Shown: in pieces, positions 21,752 to 32,652 of the stretch
How the letters are laid out: every line of letters begins with the position of its first letter
Position numbering within the stretch: the first letter of the stretch is position 1
Assembly (NCBI GenBank): GCA_039090855.1
Contig: CM077006.1
Coordinates: 46,509,336 to 46,573,335 of the forward strand
Direction: 5' to 3'
Length of the DNA stretch: 64,000 nucleotides
Source: Macrothele yani
Taxonomy: Eukaryota; Arthropoda; Arachnida; Araneae; Macrothelidae
Made by a program: the position numbers and the translations under genes
The notes under the pieces: model-generated
What the model was told of the DNA's origin: nothing
Seen by the model: only the letters and a program-made list of their open reading frames with translations
The model's database searches: none

Positions 21752-21833
21752 GTGAAATATAATAAACTAGCTCATACCCTGCTTTTCAGCTCTGACTGAA
21801 AAGCAGGGTATGAGCAAGTTTATTATATTTCAC
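21752..21833. repeat. 38-bp hairpin with 6-bp loop
   Basis: The arms 21752-21789 and 21796-21833 are complementary except for one mismatch, with loop CTCTGA. Such a tight and nearly perfect palindrome would be unstable in cloning and could fold in RNA. No terminator-like U run follows and no element is recognised. Confidence 0.92.
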
Positions 21834-21959
21834 CATGCCTAACGCAAATTGCATTTACTCCTGGACCACCTTCTTTTAGTTTACTTTAGCATGATCTACA
21901 ACTTCGATTCAACACATTTCTTAATTTTTTACGCTTTCCAACCGTAGGTTTAAGAAGCG

Positions 21960-22560
21960 TATATGCTACAGCTTTGTCCGTCTGTCTGTCTGTCCATCCG
22001 CACGATAACTCGTGTAAAAATTGTTCGATTTCGATGAAATTTTAGTATGTGGTAGGTGACCACCTGGGGACGAACCCTATTGAAAATGGACGAAATAGGG
22101 TCAAAGGTCAGGACATAGGACCGGGATCCATCCATCGCCCTTATGCGTCATAACTTGCTTAAAAATGTTTCGATTTCGATGAAATTTTAGTGTGTGGTAG
22201 GGGACCACCTCGGTACGAACTTAAGCGAGATCCATTCTATTGCCCTTATGCATCATAACTTACGTAAAAATTCTTCGATTACGACAAAACTTTAGTATGT
22301 TATTCCTGAGGTGTACTGAACCGGCACAGAAGCAAGATTTATTCCACAGCCATTATTATCATAACTTGCGTAAAAATGAGTCTATTCGGACAAAACTTTA
22401 GTATGTTATTCCTGAGGTGTACTGAACCGGTTCTGTTGAAAATCATCGAAATGGAGTCAAAGGTTAGAACACAGGAGTGAGATTTATTCCACAGCCATTA
22501 TTCTCATAACTTGAGTAATGATTTCTGGTATGTTGGAAAGCGTATCAAATCAATGCATTG
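21960..22560. repeat. Degenerate tandem repeat, about 5 monomers
   Basis: The word CATAACTTGCGTAAAAAT or close variants recurs at about 22003, 22149, 22253, 22360 and 22505, giving spacings of about 105-145 bp. The text ATGAAATTTTAGTATG and a GACCACCT block recur within units. The array begins with a CTGT microsatellite (21978-21993), much as the array at 43565-45750 ends with a GACG microsatellite. No coding potential. Confidence 0.75.
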
Positions 22561-22776
22561 CATGATTTTACTAGCTTGTTTATATAGGAGTACACCCTGA
22601 CAAATGATTTAATATTTACCTTAATAATTCTTCCCAGGATACTCCCTGGTTATTGTTATGCTTTGGTAAGTTACTGAAATTGTTTCACCCTAAACCACCC
22701 GGGAGCGTTGTCACATTTCTCGTTTTAATTCATTTTCTTTTGGGCGAAATCTCTTCTTAGACTTTTTTTCACATTG

Positions 22777-22981
22777 GAATTCAACGACCCATATGAGCAA
22801 CCGTAAGCATGGGTTATAAGCAAACATCCGCCCTTAATATGGGGCCACTGGCTCCAGGAAAGGGTGAGAACCAGAGATAAAAGACAGTACCACCTGTGCC
22901 TCATCCGGGACTCAAACCCTTCCTTCGCTTGGACAGCTGGTCGGAAAACTTTACCTCTGACCATTTAGCCACCAGGTCGGA
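22777..22981 (-). repeat. SINE, family 1-related, minus strand
   Basis: The tail side reads AATTCAACGACCCATATGAG; the body has GGGTTATAAGC and GGCCACTGGCTCCAGG. The head ends GCCACCAGGTCGGA with an inverted B box GGGACTCAAACCC. It is more diverged from the other family 1 copies. Confidence 0.75.
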
Positions 22982-23144
22982 CCAGACTTTTCCGTAATGG
23001 CTTAGTTGTTGCTGCGGCAATAACAAATATGGAAACATTTTCCGCTGTTGGCGTGGTTTTTGTTAAGTACGAAGCGGACACCAACTCATCAGAAGAATCA
23101 TCGTTTGCAGGTTTCTGTCTTTGGAGCAGGAAAGAAAAGAAATA

Positions 23145-25314
23145 CCGTGTTTCCCCGAAAATAAGACCGGGGCTTATATTAATTTTTGCTCCAAAAGACG
23201 CATTAGGGCTTATTTTCAGGGGATGTCTTATTTTTTCATGTACTACCAACTTTTTTTCTGTTTTTTTTTTCTTTTCATCAACATTTATTTATTTATTCAT
23301 GTACAAAAATCTACATTTATTCAAACACAGTCATGTCATCTTCTTCTGGAACATCGTCATAACTCTCCAAACCCCGAATTCCGGCCTGAATTTCTTGCGA
23401 TTCCATTTCCCATTGACCCCAATCTCTCATGTCCAGCAATAAAGCTCTAATTAAATGAACACTTCTTGTCCACGTAGCTTGCTCGTAGTGCCTTGGCAAC
23501 ACATCTGTCAGGGATTTTATCCCATGAATTCTTCACCCAAGTCACGACCTCTTGCAGGCTAGGCTTCACAAAGTTTCCACGCTAATTTCTCTTCATTCTG
23601 ATTTCAATGTAGTCATTGATTTCCATGCGCAAATGATCCTTGAAGGGCTTGTTTATTGCAATATCAAGAGTCTGCAGATAGGCAGTCATTCCTGCGGGAA
23701 TCATTATTTGATCTATTCTTCTCTCTGCAAGGAAGTTCGTCATGTCTTTAGCGCGGTGAGTGCTGGCTGAATCCCAGACTAGCAGACCTCTTTGGCCACC
23801 TCGCAAAACAAGTGGCAGCATTAAATCGACCCATTTCCTTATAGCTGCTTATTTGCACCAGCGCTTTTTCGGTTTTAGGAACATAAATGCCTGAAGCACG
23901 TTAAATATTATCTTTCTTGCCCTCAGTGATGATTAGAGGTGTGGCTTTCTTTCCATCCAGGTGAATTGCCAAAACACAGGTAGCACGTGCACTTTCGTAA
24001 CCAGTGGAGGGAATGTAGATTGACGAGGCACCCGTCTGATCAATTTCGTTTGAGATCCTGGGCCCATAAACGCTGCAATTTCATCCATAACAATCATGAT
24101 GGAGAGTTAGTATTTAGAAAAGTCGATGCCATCAACAAAAGACTTGAATGCAAGTGCACGTTTAATAACTTCAGTATCTTCCAACTTGAACAGTGTTGTC
24201 GATCTTCTTAGAGACATTTCATATCGTTCAAGGAAGCCATCCAGCCAGTGTTGTGATGCTTTGAATTCTTCTGGGGATATTTCTAACTGTGGTGCCATTG
24301 CAAGGGCAAATGCTTGAATATCAGCCCTGCGCATTCGCAGATGATGTCTTCCAGCTCAGGAAATAATGGTTGCCGACCTAATCCACACTTGCTGTTCTTA
24401 GCATTTCCCTCGTCCACCTGTTGACTGAGGTTATCATACTCTGCTCGCCATTTTCGGACCATTCGGAGATCCAACTTCTTCTCTTTGCAGAAAGCCGTAA
24501 GATTCTTGTCCCTGGAGTCCTCCACGATTCCTTTCTTGTACTCGACGGAATAGCTCTTTTTTTTTTTGCACTCATCTTTTCTGGGGGTCAAAATATTATT
24601 CCCTTTAAATCTACCATTAAATCAAGTGTTAATTACAGACTGTGTTAATTGTTAATCGATACAGGAGTGGCAACAAAAATGACGACAGTTAAGAATGTAC
24701 TTTCGGCCCCAAAATATTAACTCTCTGATTTTTAAAGAATTCTTTCAGTCACCGTTGCCAACACAATAACTTGGACAGGGACGAACCCCTTTCGTAATCC
24801 ATTGAAGGCGGTTAGAACTCTTCTTACTTTTTATTTGAGTTCGCATGTGTCCCTCCCCCCATTTCTAAAAACACACACCGCCTGATGTTGATGAATATTT
24901 TTTCCGCCAAAGATAGCGTTCACCGGTAAAGTTTCCCACGTCGGATTCCCTTTTCGGAACTGGATGTTACAGCTGCAGAACAAAAGACGGCTTCTTTTCA
25001 TCTCCCGCTAGCTCTCTGAACCGAACTGAATGCATGCGCCATAATTACAAAAACCATATCCTCGGCTGAGTTCAAAGTCAATCGGCTTTCTTTCTTACTC
25101 TGGATATTCAAGGCAAATTAAACTCATGAACAGGGTATCCTCCAGTGATTTTGGCATTCGCTTCAGTTTTTTTAAACAGTGATAGGCTGGCTGACTCCGG
25201 TACTACGTATCGTAACTGAGGCTTATTTTCGGGGTAGGGCTTATATTACGAGCATCCGGAAAAATCATGCTAGGGCTTATTTTCCGGTTAGGTCTTACTT
25301 TCGGGGAAATACGG
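23145..25314 (-). mobile_element. Pogo/Tigger-like transposon, complete but decayed
   Basis: The left end CCGTGTTTCCCCGAAAATAA has a matching inverse at the right end (TTTCGGGGAAATACGG). TA duplications are at 23143-23144 and 25315-25316. Length is 2170 bp. Subterminal blocks (GGGCTTATTTTC and variants) repeat near both ends and probably bind transposase, an inference from the family. Confidence 0.93.
23317..24591 (-). pseudogene. Pogo/Tigger-like transposase pseudogene
   Basis: The N terminus reads KKKSYSVEYKKGIVEDSRDK and LDLRMVRKWRAEYDNL, a psq/CENP-B-type HTH. A frameshift near 24330 leads to the second DNA-binding region (RADIQAFALAMAPQLEIS, FKASQHWLDGFLERYEMSLR). The catalytic core is decayed around 23830-24100. 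It resumes with RGLLVWDSASTHRAKDM and MIPAGMTAYLQTLDIAINKP, the second aspartate and the pogo LQPLD block. Another frameshift leads to an acidic C terminus ending DDVPEEDDMTVFE. Length fits a pogo-type transposase of about 420-450 residues. This lineage is the source of CENP-B-like genes, but the frameshifts rule out domestication here. Confidence 0.9.
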
Positions 25315-25400
25315 TAAGTAGCTCAACAAATTGAATGTAACGACAGGTGATTTTGTCCGCGCGAATCTTTATTCTTCAGATTGGGAGGAAAGGGAAAATA

Positions 25401-25597
25401 GCCGTCCCGGTGGCGCAGTGGTCTAAGCGATGGCTTCTGATCATTCGTCCGAGATGGGTCCGGGTTCGAATCCCGATGAGGCATGTTGTCTTACGGCTCT
25501 GGCTTTCACCCTTTCCTGGAAACAGTAGCCCTAAATTAGGGACGGGTGACTCCTTATAGCCCACTGAGTTGCTCACGGTGGTCGTTAAACCTCCAGT
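25401..25597 (+). repeat. SINE family 1
   Basis: Complete head (GTGGCGCAGTGGTCTAAGCG, GGGTTCGAATCCCG) and body (CCTTATAGCCCACTGAG). The tail is cut short by the next SINE, which follows directly in the same orientation. Confidence 0.9.
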
Positions 25598-25598
25598 C

Positions 25599-25835
25599 GC
25601 CGCCCGCTAGCACAGTAGTCTAAACGTTGGCTTATGACCATTCGTCCGATAAAAGGTCCGGGTTCGAATCCCAGTGATGCATGGATGTTGTGTTTTTACT
25701 AACGGCACTGGCTCTCTCCCTTCCCTGGAAACATTTGTCCTAAATTAGGAATGGGCGACTGCTTATAGCCCATTGAGTTGCTCACGGTAGTCGTTAAACC
25801 TTCAATCACACACAACCTCCAATCAAACAAAAAAA
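25599..25835 (+). repeat. SINE family 1, tandem neighbour
   Basis: A second copy immediately follows the first, with head GCTAGCACAGTAGTCTAAAC, B box GGGTTCGAATCCC and an A-rich tail near 25820-25835. The two copies differ at many sites, so this is an insertion into the tail of the first rather than a local duplication. Confidence 0.9.
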
Positions 25836-26885
25836 GGGGGGAGGGTATTGGTTATTCAAAATAAATAATATACACTTCCAGCGGGAGATGGATATTTCGG
25901 GTGGCTTTTTCTATTTATTTTCCGCCAAATACCCCCCCCATATTCATGCTTGTGTAAAGACGTTCCTCCGCGCTTAGTACCTGAACAAAATCCTTCCTAC
26001 TTGTCTGAAACCTCGTACGAGACTCCCCGTTTATGACCACTCAGTATCATTTCGTTTCACTCTCTGTCTTCCGAAGGAAGATGCTCCTGACGTAAGAAGT
26101 TGACTGTTGTTAATTGCTGAAGGTCGAGTCGTTACTTGAGGGGTTTTTCTTAGAAAGTGTGACCTCCAACGGCGGAAAAACGAGGGGTGGATCCTACTTT
26201 TGTTCGTGGGTGGTCTTCCGGTCTGTGAAAGAATTTCTATCTCCAGAGATCTGTTGAACGCCTTTTTTTTTAACTGAAGGCGGATTTCTTGCTGCTGTTC
26301 GTACGCTGAATAACCAAAGTCACTATTTAATTATATTTTAAATATTTCCATATAACACCGCTTGTTGAGTTTATTTTAACTTCTGATTGGTAGATTTTCT
26401 TGAAATGTCTTGAAAAACATGTTTCGTGGTATCATTTTGTCCTTTCATTTGCAGACACGACATATTCATTCACATCAAGAACACAGATTCGGAAACTTTT
26501 TTTTGTATTACGAAATTTACGGGCCTGTGTGAAGTATAACTGTTCTATCGATGACGATTTTGAATAATGGGGCAGAGAAGAGATACTTAGGTGTTTGCCT
26601 ATTGTCCAACACTGAGTTCTTAAACTCTTTACGCCGTAATCACCGCATTCCTTGAATGTGATCTCTTTCAGTGTTGATCATGGTCTCTCTAGGGATTTAT
26701 ATAATAGCCATGACCACGGGCATCTTCCAGGTGCTTGGTAATGAAACAAATGTCGAAAAGTACGGCCTTTTCGCTTGCTTTCAGAATCCCAACGGTTAAA
26801 TTGGTCGATTTCATTAGCACAAGCATGGGCTCCCATAGCTTATATTTCAGGAGCGGGCAAACATAAATTCTAACTATGAATAACA
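25836..26885. other. No gene seen
   Basis: No recognisable element or coding motif. A 70-codon minus-strand frame (26689-26901) has no domain. Confidence 0.5.
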
Positions 26886-26887
26886 TA

Positions 26888-27862
26888 CAGAGTGATTGCA
26901 AACTCCTTCAACAAAACAAGAGGGGTGATAGTACACATGAATACGAACAATATTTGCAACGGAACCTAGGGCCACATTCCATTCCTAGTGTCAGAGAAGA
27001 GCACGTTTGAAAAACGTCCAGCAGACACACGGAATTCCAACCAGTGCATGAGAAGCATAAGGTGCAAATCGGGTGAGCTGAACACGTACGTAGCCGATGA
27101 GGAGCAAGCATTTAAAACCGCAGACGAACCCGTTCAGCGATATTACCGTGCGAACGTCACATGGGAATTGACGTATTCGTGAAGGGCATGGAGAACTACA
27201 CATACGTAGAATTGGGGGATATGCATCTGATGTACGGCCAAGCATGTGGTAATAATGGACGTGAAGCACAAAAACTGGATCGTGAAAGATTTCCGAATCG
27301 TCATATTCATTGCCATTCGACCTTCGCTGGTGTTGATCGAAGACTGAGTGAAACGGGCTCGTTGGCTATCTCAAAGAGGGATACTGGACATCCGCGGGGT
27401 CCAGTATCCCTCCTTGAACATAGGTGTACGAGAGAGTTGAACACTGATGTAAAACATTGAACATTAGTGTACGAGTGCACATCGGTGTACCACCCCTGTG
27501 GACTCCCTGGAAGATCTCGTCGCGCGAATCGCTGTTGCTGCGGACAAGATCAACACCACACCAAGAGTCTACGAGAGGGTGCGACAGTCCTTCATTCGCC
27601 GGTGTGGGCTATGCAACGACCCCTTTGGACGCCATTTTCAGCAGTTTCTTTGAGTCTTTCTCTGATGCGATTGGAATTGTGCAACTCATAAATTAGGTAT
27701 GCCACTTTGTTTTCACTGTTGAAGGCTCAACGTGGATATGTAACTTTACTCTTTTCTGGCACTAGGAGTGGAATGCGGATCTAGGTTCCAAAGCAAATAT
27801 TGTACGTCTTGATGTGTACTATCACCCCTCTTGTTTTGTTGAAGGAGTTTATAATCACCCTG
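26888..27862 (+). mobile_element. Long-TIR mariner-superfamily element, internally deleted
   Basis: The ends are inverted over about 115 bp: the left TGCAAACTCCTTCAACAAAA matches the inverse of the right end around 27820-27855. TA duplications flank it at 26886-26887 and 27863-27864. The 975-bp unit keeps only the beginning and end of a transposase frame. It is therefore a deletion derivative, mobilised in trans if at all. Confidence 0.88.
27161..27690 (+). pseudogene. DUF4817-like HTH transposase, core deleted
   Basis: From 27188 the frame reads MENYTYVELGDMHLMYGQAC, then REAQKLDRERFPNRHIHCHS and RRLSETGS. This is the arthropod HTH domain (DUF4817 type) at the N terminus of long-TIR mariner-like transposases. 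After a deletion of the catalytic core, the C terminus reappears around 27507-27655 in another frame: DSLEDLVARIAVAADKINTT and RRCGLCNDPFGRHFQQF. None of the catalytic D residues remain. A related but differently decayed element lies at 56400-57340. Function is lost; only the terminal sequences may still matter for movement. Confidence 0.8.
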
Positions 27863-27864
27863 TA

Positions 27865-28719
27865 TACAAACACCATATGCAAATTTCTACTGCGGCTTCT
27901 TGTTATCTAAGCGTTTATTCCATATTCTTAACACGTAAATTTAACTGGAAACCAGAGGATCCAAAAACTACATAAAGGAGAATGGTAAATGAAATTTGAT
28001 TGCATGTTTGGACAATGTCGTTCTTCTGATTCTTTTAGCCACTTGTGTCACATGCGCTGCAAAACCCCAGAGATCACTCAATTGATCATCAAAACTGAAA
28101 AACAAAATACCCTCAAGAATCAAAAGACTTGAGATATCTCTTAAGAATCAAACTTTGAGATATCTCTGTCCAGCAGTGAATAGCTACTGCAGAAGAAAAT
28201 ATATTTTGCATTTCTTCACCTTAAATACTTTTCTATACTGTACACATGTAGGCTGCTCTCCAACATGCAAATGGAAATTTTGTTTTCACTTTCTACTGTA
28301 AATCGCTGCTTTTTTTACTGGAAATTCCCAAAATTTTCCCTGCTTTTCAGTACTCCCGCAACCAGAAGTTGTACAGAAAAAATCAGCAATCAGAATTAGG
28401 GTTATAGCAAAAATTTCTGTATTCCAAGAATGTGATTGGATTTTCAGCGGAGGGCAAATGCCCCTGTTGCCCCCTCCCTGTGGACGCTCATGGCAGCAAG
28501 TCCTACTGCAATATATTACATTGAGACGAAAGCAATGATACTAAATATGCGGAGATAAAGCTGAAATTCGGATTACAAAATGTAGTCTTTCTTTACATGC
28601 AAATTTGCGTATGTTTGGGTGTTTCATTCATAGAGGAGAGGACATAAGATGCACGTCGGCTGGTGTACTTACAAAATTCATAAATTATCACAAGTTTATT
28701 CTGTAAAATGTATTTCCTT
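27865..28719. other. No gene; one possible hAT end
   Basis: AT-rich. A GC-rich patch at 28446-28495 (CAGCGGAGGGCAAATGCCCC on the plus strand) resembles hAT ends such as that at 16582, but no partner end is seen. Confidence 0.4.
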
Positions 28720-28913
28720 TGTAATGCTATAAATGGTATATTTTCACTGTATTACATGTATCCACTTCCTTTAGAAAACGTGAAAATTTTAATCGTCCCG
28801 GAGCGGAAATACGGGAGGTTCGACTTCCGCTCCAGGACGATTAAAATTTTCAAGTTTTCTGAAGAAAGTGGGTACATGGAATACAGTGAAAATATGCCAA
28901 TAATAGCATTACA
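28720..28913. repeat. 89-bp inverted repeat built from SINE family 4 tail
   Basis: The arms 28720-28808 and 28825-28913 are complementary with a handful of mismatches; the spacer is 16 bp. The right arm also matches the body of the tRNA-derived repeat at 29170-29250 (TGGAATACAGTGAAAAT, TGCCAAT). The structure may be two head-to-head SINE pieces or a foldback. Confidence 0.85.
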
Positions 28914-29097
28914 ATGCCTACCATGTATTTGTGAATATTTGTTTCCCAATTGCATATGACTTACTTTCATCACTGGAATTTGTGACCTACATCTGACCCT
29001 GGATGTGAGAAAAGGTCGTGAGAGGCTACGATGGGGCAGCAATGGCTTCGACTATCCCAAATCTGAAGGTTCTCAGATATTTATGTTCAGCTGCTTG

Positions 29098-29265
29098 GAA
29101 TTCTCTTGTCCTGGGTAGTGTACTGACTAGCATGCTTAACCGGACTTAGGGAGTTGCGGGTTTGATTCCTGCGCCAGAACGATGAAAGTTATCTGAAGGA
29201 AGCGGCTACATGGAATACAGTGAAAATTTGCCAATCATAGCATTGCAATGCCTATCATGTATTTA
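29098..29265 (+). repeat. tRNA-derived SINE, family 4
   Basis: An A-box-like TGGGTAGTGTACTGACTAGC is followed about 35 nt later by the B-box-like GCGGGTTTGATTCCTGCG. A body shared with 28850-28960 follows. The head does not fold into a functional cloverleaf with certainty. Confidence 0.65.
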
Positions 29266-29378
29266 TGAAAAATTAATTTTTCGGGGAAATTTGTTTCTCA
29301 ATCGTATATGTATTTTCTTTGTTTTCATTTCAGCAAAACCACACATTATGTTGTTGTAATCTAGATTTTCACGTAATG

Positions 29379-30180
29379 TACGAGGTGTGACAATTTAATT
29401 CCCGGAGCTGTCTCGTAGTGTCACCCTTGTGGCGATGTGGGAAGAATCACGTGCTTATGCGTGTCTGGACATGTTTCAAGTAATGCATGCGTTGACTTGA
29501 GACCAGTAGAGCCATTTGTGAGTGAGCAGTTGCGAAAGCAATTCAAGTCTGTGTGTGAGTTTTGAAGTAAAAATGAGTGCTAGGAATTTAGAGCAACGCA
29601 CTAATATCAAATTCTGGTTTAAGATTGGTAAAAGTGCTACTGAACATTAGAGCTATTGAAAGTGGCGTATGGTGAAAATGCTGTGAAAAAGTTAAGTGTT
29701 GTTTGATTGGCATAACAGCCGAAACAAAGCACACGTGTCACACTTGCAGTTCAAGACCAAGCTTGTGTGTTTTTTCGATCACAAGGGAATAGTTCATCAC
29801 GAATTCATTCAACAGAGAGAAATGGTCAAACAATAATGCTATGTAGAAGTGTTGAAAAGGTTACGGGATTCTTTTCGAAGGAATACTGTGCCCTGACAAA
29901 GTCCCAAGTCATGATTCGCTCAGTGTTTGCGACTTCCTGGATAAGAAAACAATTACCAAATTGGATCATCCACTCTATTCACCTCACTTATCCCCTCGTG
30001 ATTTCTGGCTCTCCTCAAAAATAAAAACTGCCATGAGAGGAGATTTTCAGACGTTTCTGTCATCCAACATAACGTAAAAAAGGAACTTAAGAGTGTTTCA
30101 GAAACAGTTCCAGTTATGTTTCCAGGAAAGGCAACAGCATCTAACTGAATGCATAGCTGCGGAAGGGGATTACTTTCACG
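29379..30180 (+). pseudogene. Mariner transposase pseudogene
   Basis: The element begins ACGAGGTGTGACAATTTAAT, a mariner-like end. The frame opens at 29573: MSARNLEQRTNIKFWFKIGK then SATE, the mariner N terminus. After a deletion it resumes with FFDHKGIVHHEFI, NQQCYVEVLKRLRDSFRR, then IRKQLPKLDHPLYSPHLSPR and DFWLFSKIKTAMRG. The last block is the third-catalytic-residue region (YSPDLAPCDFFLF in relatives), here H for D. The middle, including the first aspartate, is missing. The 3' coding end passes into the 124-bp tandem array that starts at about 30090. Confidence 0.85.
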
Positions 30181-31020
30181 GTGACAGTAGCCGCTAGTGC
30201 ACAGGAACTCAAGAACAATACAGAAACAGAGTTCCAGGTATACTTCCAGCAATGGGAACAGCGTATAACTTAATACATAGCTGCGGAAGAGGATTACTTC
30301 GAAGGTGACAGTAACCGCTAATGCACAAGAACTCAAGAGGATTCCAGAAACAGAGTTCCAGGTATGTGTCCAGCAATGGCAACAGCGTCTAATTTAATAC
30401 ATAGCTTCGGAAGGTGATTACTTCGAAGGTGACAGTAACCGCTGGTGTACAGGAACTCAAGAGGATTCCAGAAACAGAGTTCCAGGTATGTTTCCAGCAA
30501 TGGCAACAGCGTATAACTTAATACATAGCTTCGGAAGGTGATTACTTCGAAGGTGACAGTAACCGCTGGTGTACAGGAACTCAAGAGGATTCCAGAAACA
30601 GAGTTCCAGGTATGTTTCCAGCAATGGCAACAGCGTATAACTTGATATATAGCTGAGGAAGGGGATTACTTCGAGGGTGACAGTAACCGCTGGTGTACAG
30701 GAACTCAAGAGGATTCCAGAAACAGAGTTCCAGTTATGTTTCCAGCAATGGCAACAGCGTATAACTTAATACATAGCTGCGGAAGGGGATTACTTCGAAG
30801 GTGACAGTAACCGCTGGTGTACAGGAACTCAAGAGGATTCCAGAAACAGAGTTCCAGGTATGTTTCCAGCAATGGCAACAGCGTATAACTTGATATATAG
30901 CTGAGGAAGGGTATTACTTCGAATATAACAGTAGCCGCTAGTGCACAGGAACTCAAGATTATTCCAGAAACAGAGTTCCAGGTATGTATGGCAACAGCGT
31001 CTAACTCAATACATAGCTGC
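30090..31020 (+). repeat. 124-bp satellite derived from a mariner 3' coding end
   Basis: About eight copies of a 124-bp unit are marked by CCAGAAACAGAGTTCCAGG at about 124-bp intervals (30345, 30469, 30593, 30717, 30841 and neighbours). Translated in one frame a unit reads FQVCFQQWQQRIT, then YIAAEGDYFEGDSNRW. This is the mariner transposase C terminus (CF.QW..R...CIAAEGDYFEGD in relatives). Because 124 is not a multiple of three, the frame does not continue, so this is not a repeat protein. Inner copies are nearly identical and edge copies are diverged, the pattern of unequal crossover. Confidence 0.9.
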
Positions 31021-31357
31021 GGAGGGGACTACATCAAAAGTTTAGACGCAACAGAAACGTGATGAAAACATGTCATTATTAGATATGTATTGTATTTCAA
31101 ACACCTGTATCAATTCAAAAACACATTTTTCTGGAATAAATTAAATTCTGTAGTTTCCGGTTAACACGGTTTTTTATTTAATATTTAATTAACTATTGAT
31201 CGCATAAAAATTAATCAGTGTGTTGTGTTCGGTCTTCCTTGAAGGATTTTCCTTTGTAGTTCTCAAAACAACATTTCGTCCAGTTAATCCTAGAAATGTG
31301 AGTTTTAACGTTTCTCTCGGAAACAGCAGTGGGTGTTGTACGACACTTTTTTTTATT
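31021..31357. other. No gene seen
   Basis: AT-rich DNA between the satellite and a SINE tail. Confidence 0.5.
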
Positions 31358-31480
31358 GAATGTTTAACGACAACGGTGAGCAAATAAATGGGCTATAAGC
31401 AGTCGCGCATCCCTAATTTAGGGTCACTGGTTCCAGGGAAAGGAGATAGCCAGTTCCGTAAGACAAACACACAACAGCAG
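31358..31480 (-). repeat. SINE family 1, 5'-truncated
   Basis: Tail T run, then GTTTAACGACAACGGTGAGC and GGGCTATAAGCAGTCGC, ending GTAAGACAAACAC. The tRNA-like head is absent. It ends where the Tc1-like pseudogene begins. Confidence 0.85.
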
Positions 31481-31936
31481 CAACATGACAAGGAGCTGAA
31501 TCCTATTGAAATATATAGGCTTCATTATCCTGGAAAAGATAACGGCTTCAGTTTTGGCTCAAGTTTATCAATGATGTATTTTTTGGCATTTAAAGTACCA
31601 ATAATCATACAAATTCCTCACACACCTTTTGCTGTTACACAACTCCAGATCATAACATTAGCTGCGTGCTTCATGGCAGCTGTAATGCATTCAGGCAACA
31701 AATCTTCTCTATTCATTCTTCTTCTTAATCTTAGATACTTTATCTCAACACTACTAGATATGGATATTCTGGTCTCATCACTCCAGATGACTCTGCCCCA
31801 GTGTTTTCTCAAACCAATTAACATGGATTTTAGCCAATTCAAATATCTTCCGTCTTTGTTTGGGAGATAGAAATGGCTTTTTCCTTGAAATTTTAGAATT
31901 TAAACCAAAGTCTTTCAGTCTACGTCTAACTGTCCT

Positions 31937-32527
31937 CAGGGCCGGATTAAGGAGGGAGGGTCTATAGGGTCTATAGTATTGGGGCCCTCCATGACCAAGG
32001 GCCCAGGATGCATGCCTGGGCAAATAACAGATAGATGGGGGGGGGGGTTAAAAATAGTTTTTCGTTTGTCTCGTATGATTTCCACTTGGTCAGAGACAGA
32101 GGCTGGAAGACGAACAGTGACTCACAAAGGGTAAATGTTTCATGGCGAGACAGTTACAGCTTTTTCACTACCATTCACAAACACATCCCAATTTGCACTT
32201 GGAACCGTTAATAGTCGAAGTGTCCTGTGGCTTCACATTTCATTACAAAAAAGATACACTAAGAAAAGTATACAATGCTAAATCATTAGAAAATCCAAGA
32301 CAAAATCTAGGAATCTTAAGCTTTTAAACATGTTCTTATGAGAAAAACGAAAAATACAGTGACTTATGAAAACTCTGCAGATAATTTAGTTGTTACAGTT
32401 TCGTGTTTTAATGGACTTCATAATAATTCCCCGTCATAAGTTCTTCAGGGGCCCATTCAAATGTTGTAGCCTTGGGGCCCACTCAAATGTCATAGTCTAG
32501 GGGTCCCACTAAGTCCTTAATCCGGCG
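31937..32527. mobile_element. hAT-like MITE inside Tc1 pseudogene
   Basis: Starts CAGGGCCGGATTAAGG and ends CCTTAATCCGGCGCT, inverted ends with small mismatches. Subterminal GGGGCCC blocks lie at both sides. The insertion point is fixed by the transposase frame it interrupts. A presumed 8-bp duplication (ACTGTCCT left, ATAGCCCT right) is degraded to five matches, so the insertion is old. No transposase inside. Confidence 0.75.
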
Positions 32528-32619
32528 CTATAGCCCTATCATTCATCTTCAAGCCACATTGAGGCAATTCACTTCTGTCACTTAAACATAGTCTTTTAAT
32601 TCTTCTATCATCACATGCT

Positions 32620-32652
32620 GTTGTGGTGATAGAAGAATTTCTATCACCACAG
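32620..32652. repeat. Short hairpin
   Basis: TGTGGTGATAGAA and its inverse TTCTATCACCACA are separated by a few bases, within the Tc1 pseudogene. Probably a small inverted duplication. Confidence 0.7.

Noticed and set aside
23317..24591. A domesticated CENP-B-like host gene
   Set aside because: The frame has frameshifts and a decayed core, and it lies exactly between pogo-type TIRs with TA duplications.
30090..31020. A repeat protein, suggested by several similar 83-codon frames on the minus strand
   Set aside because: The period is 124 bp, so the frame shifts at each unit. The meaningful similarity is on the plus strand to the mariner C terminus. The minus-strand frames are shadows.
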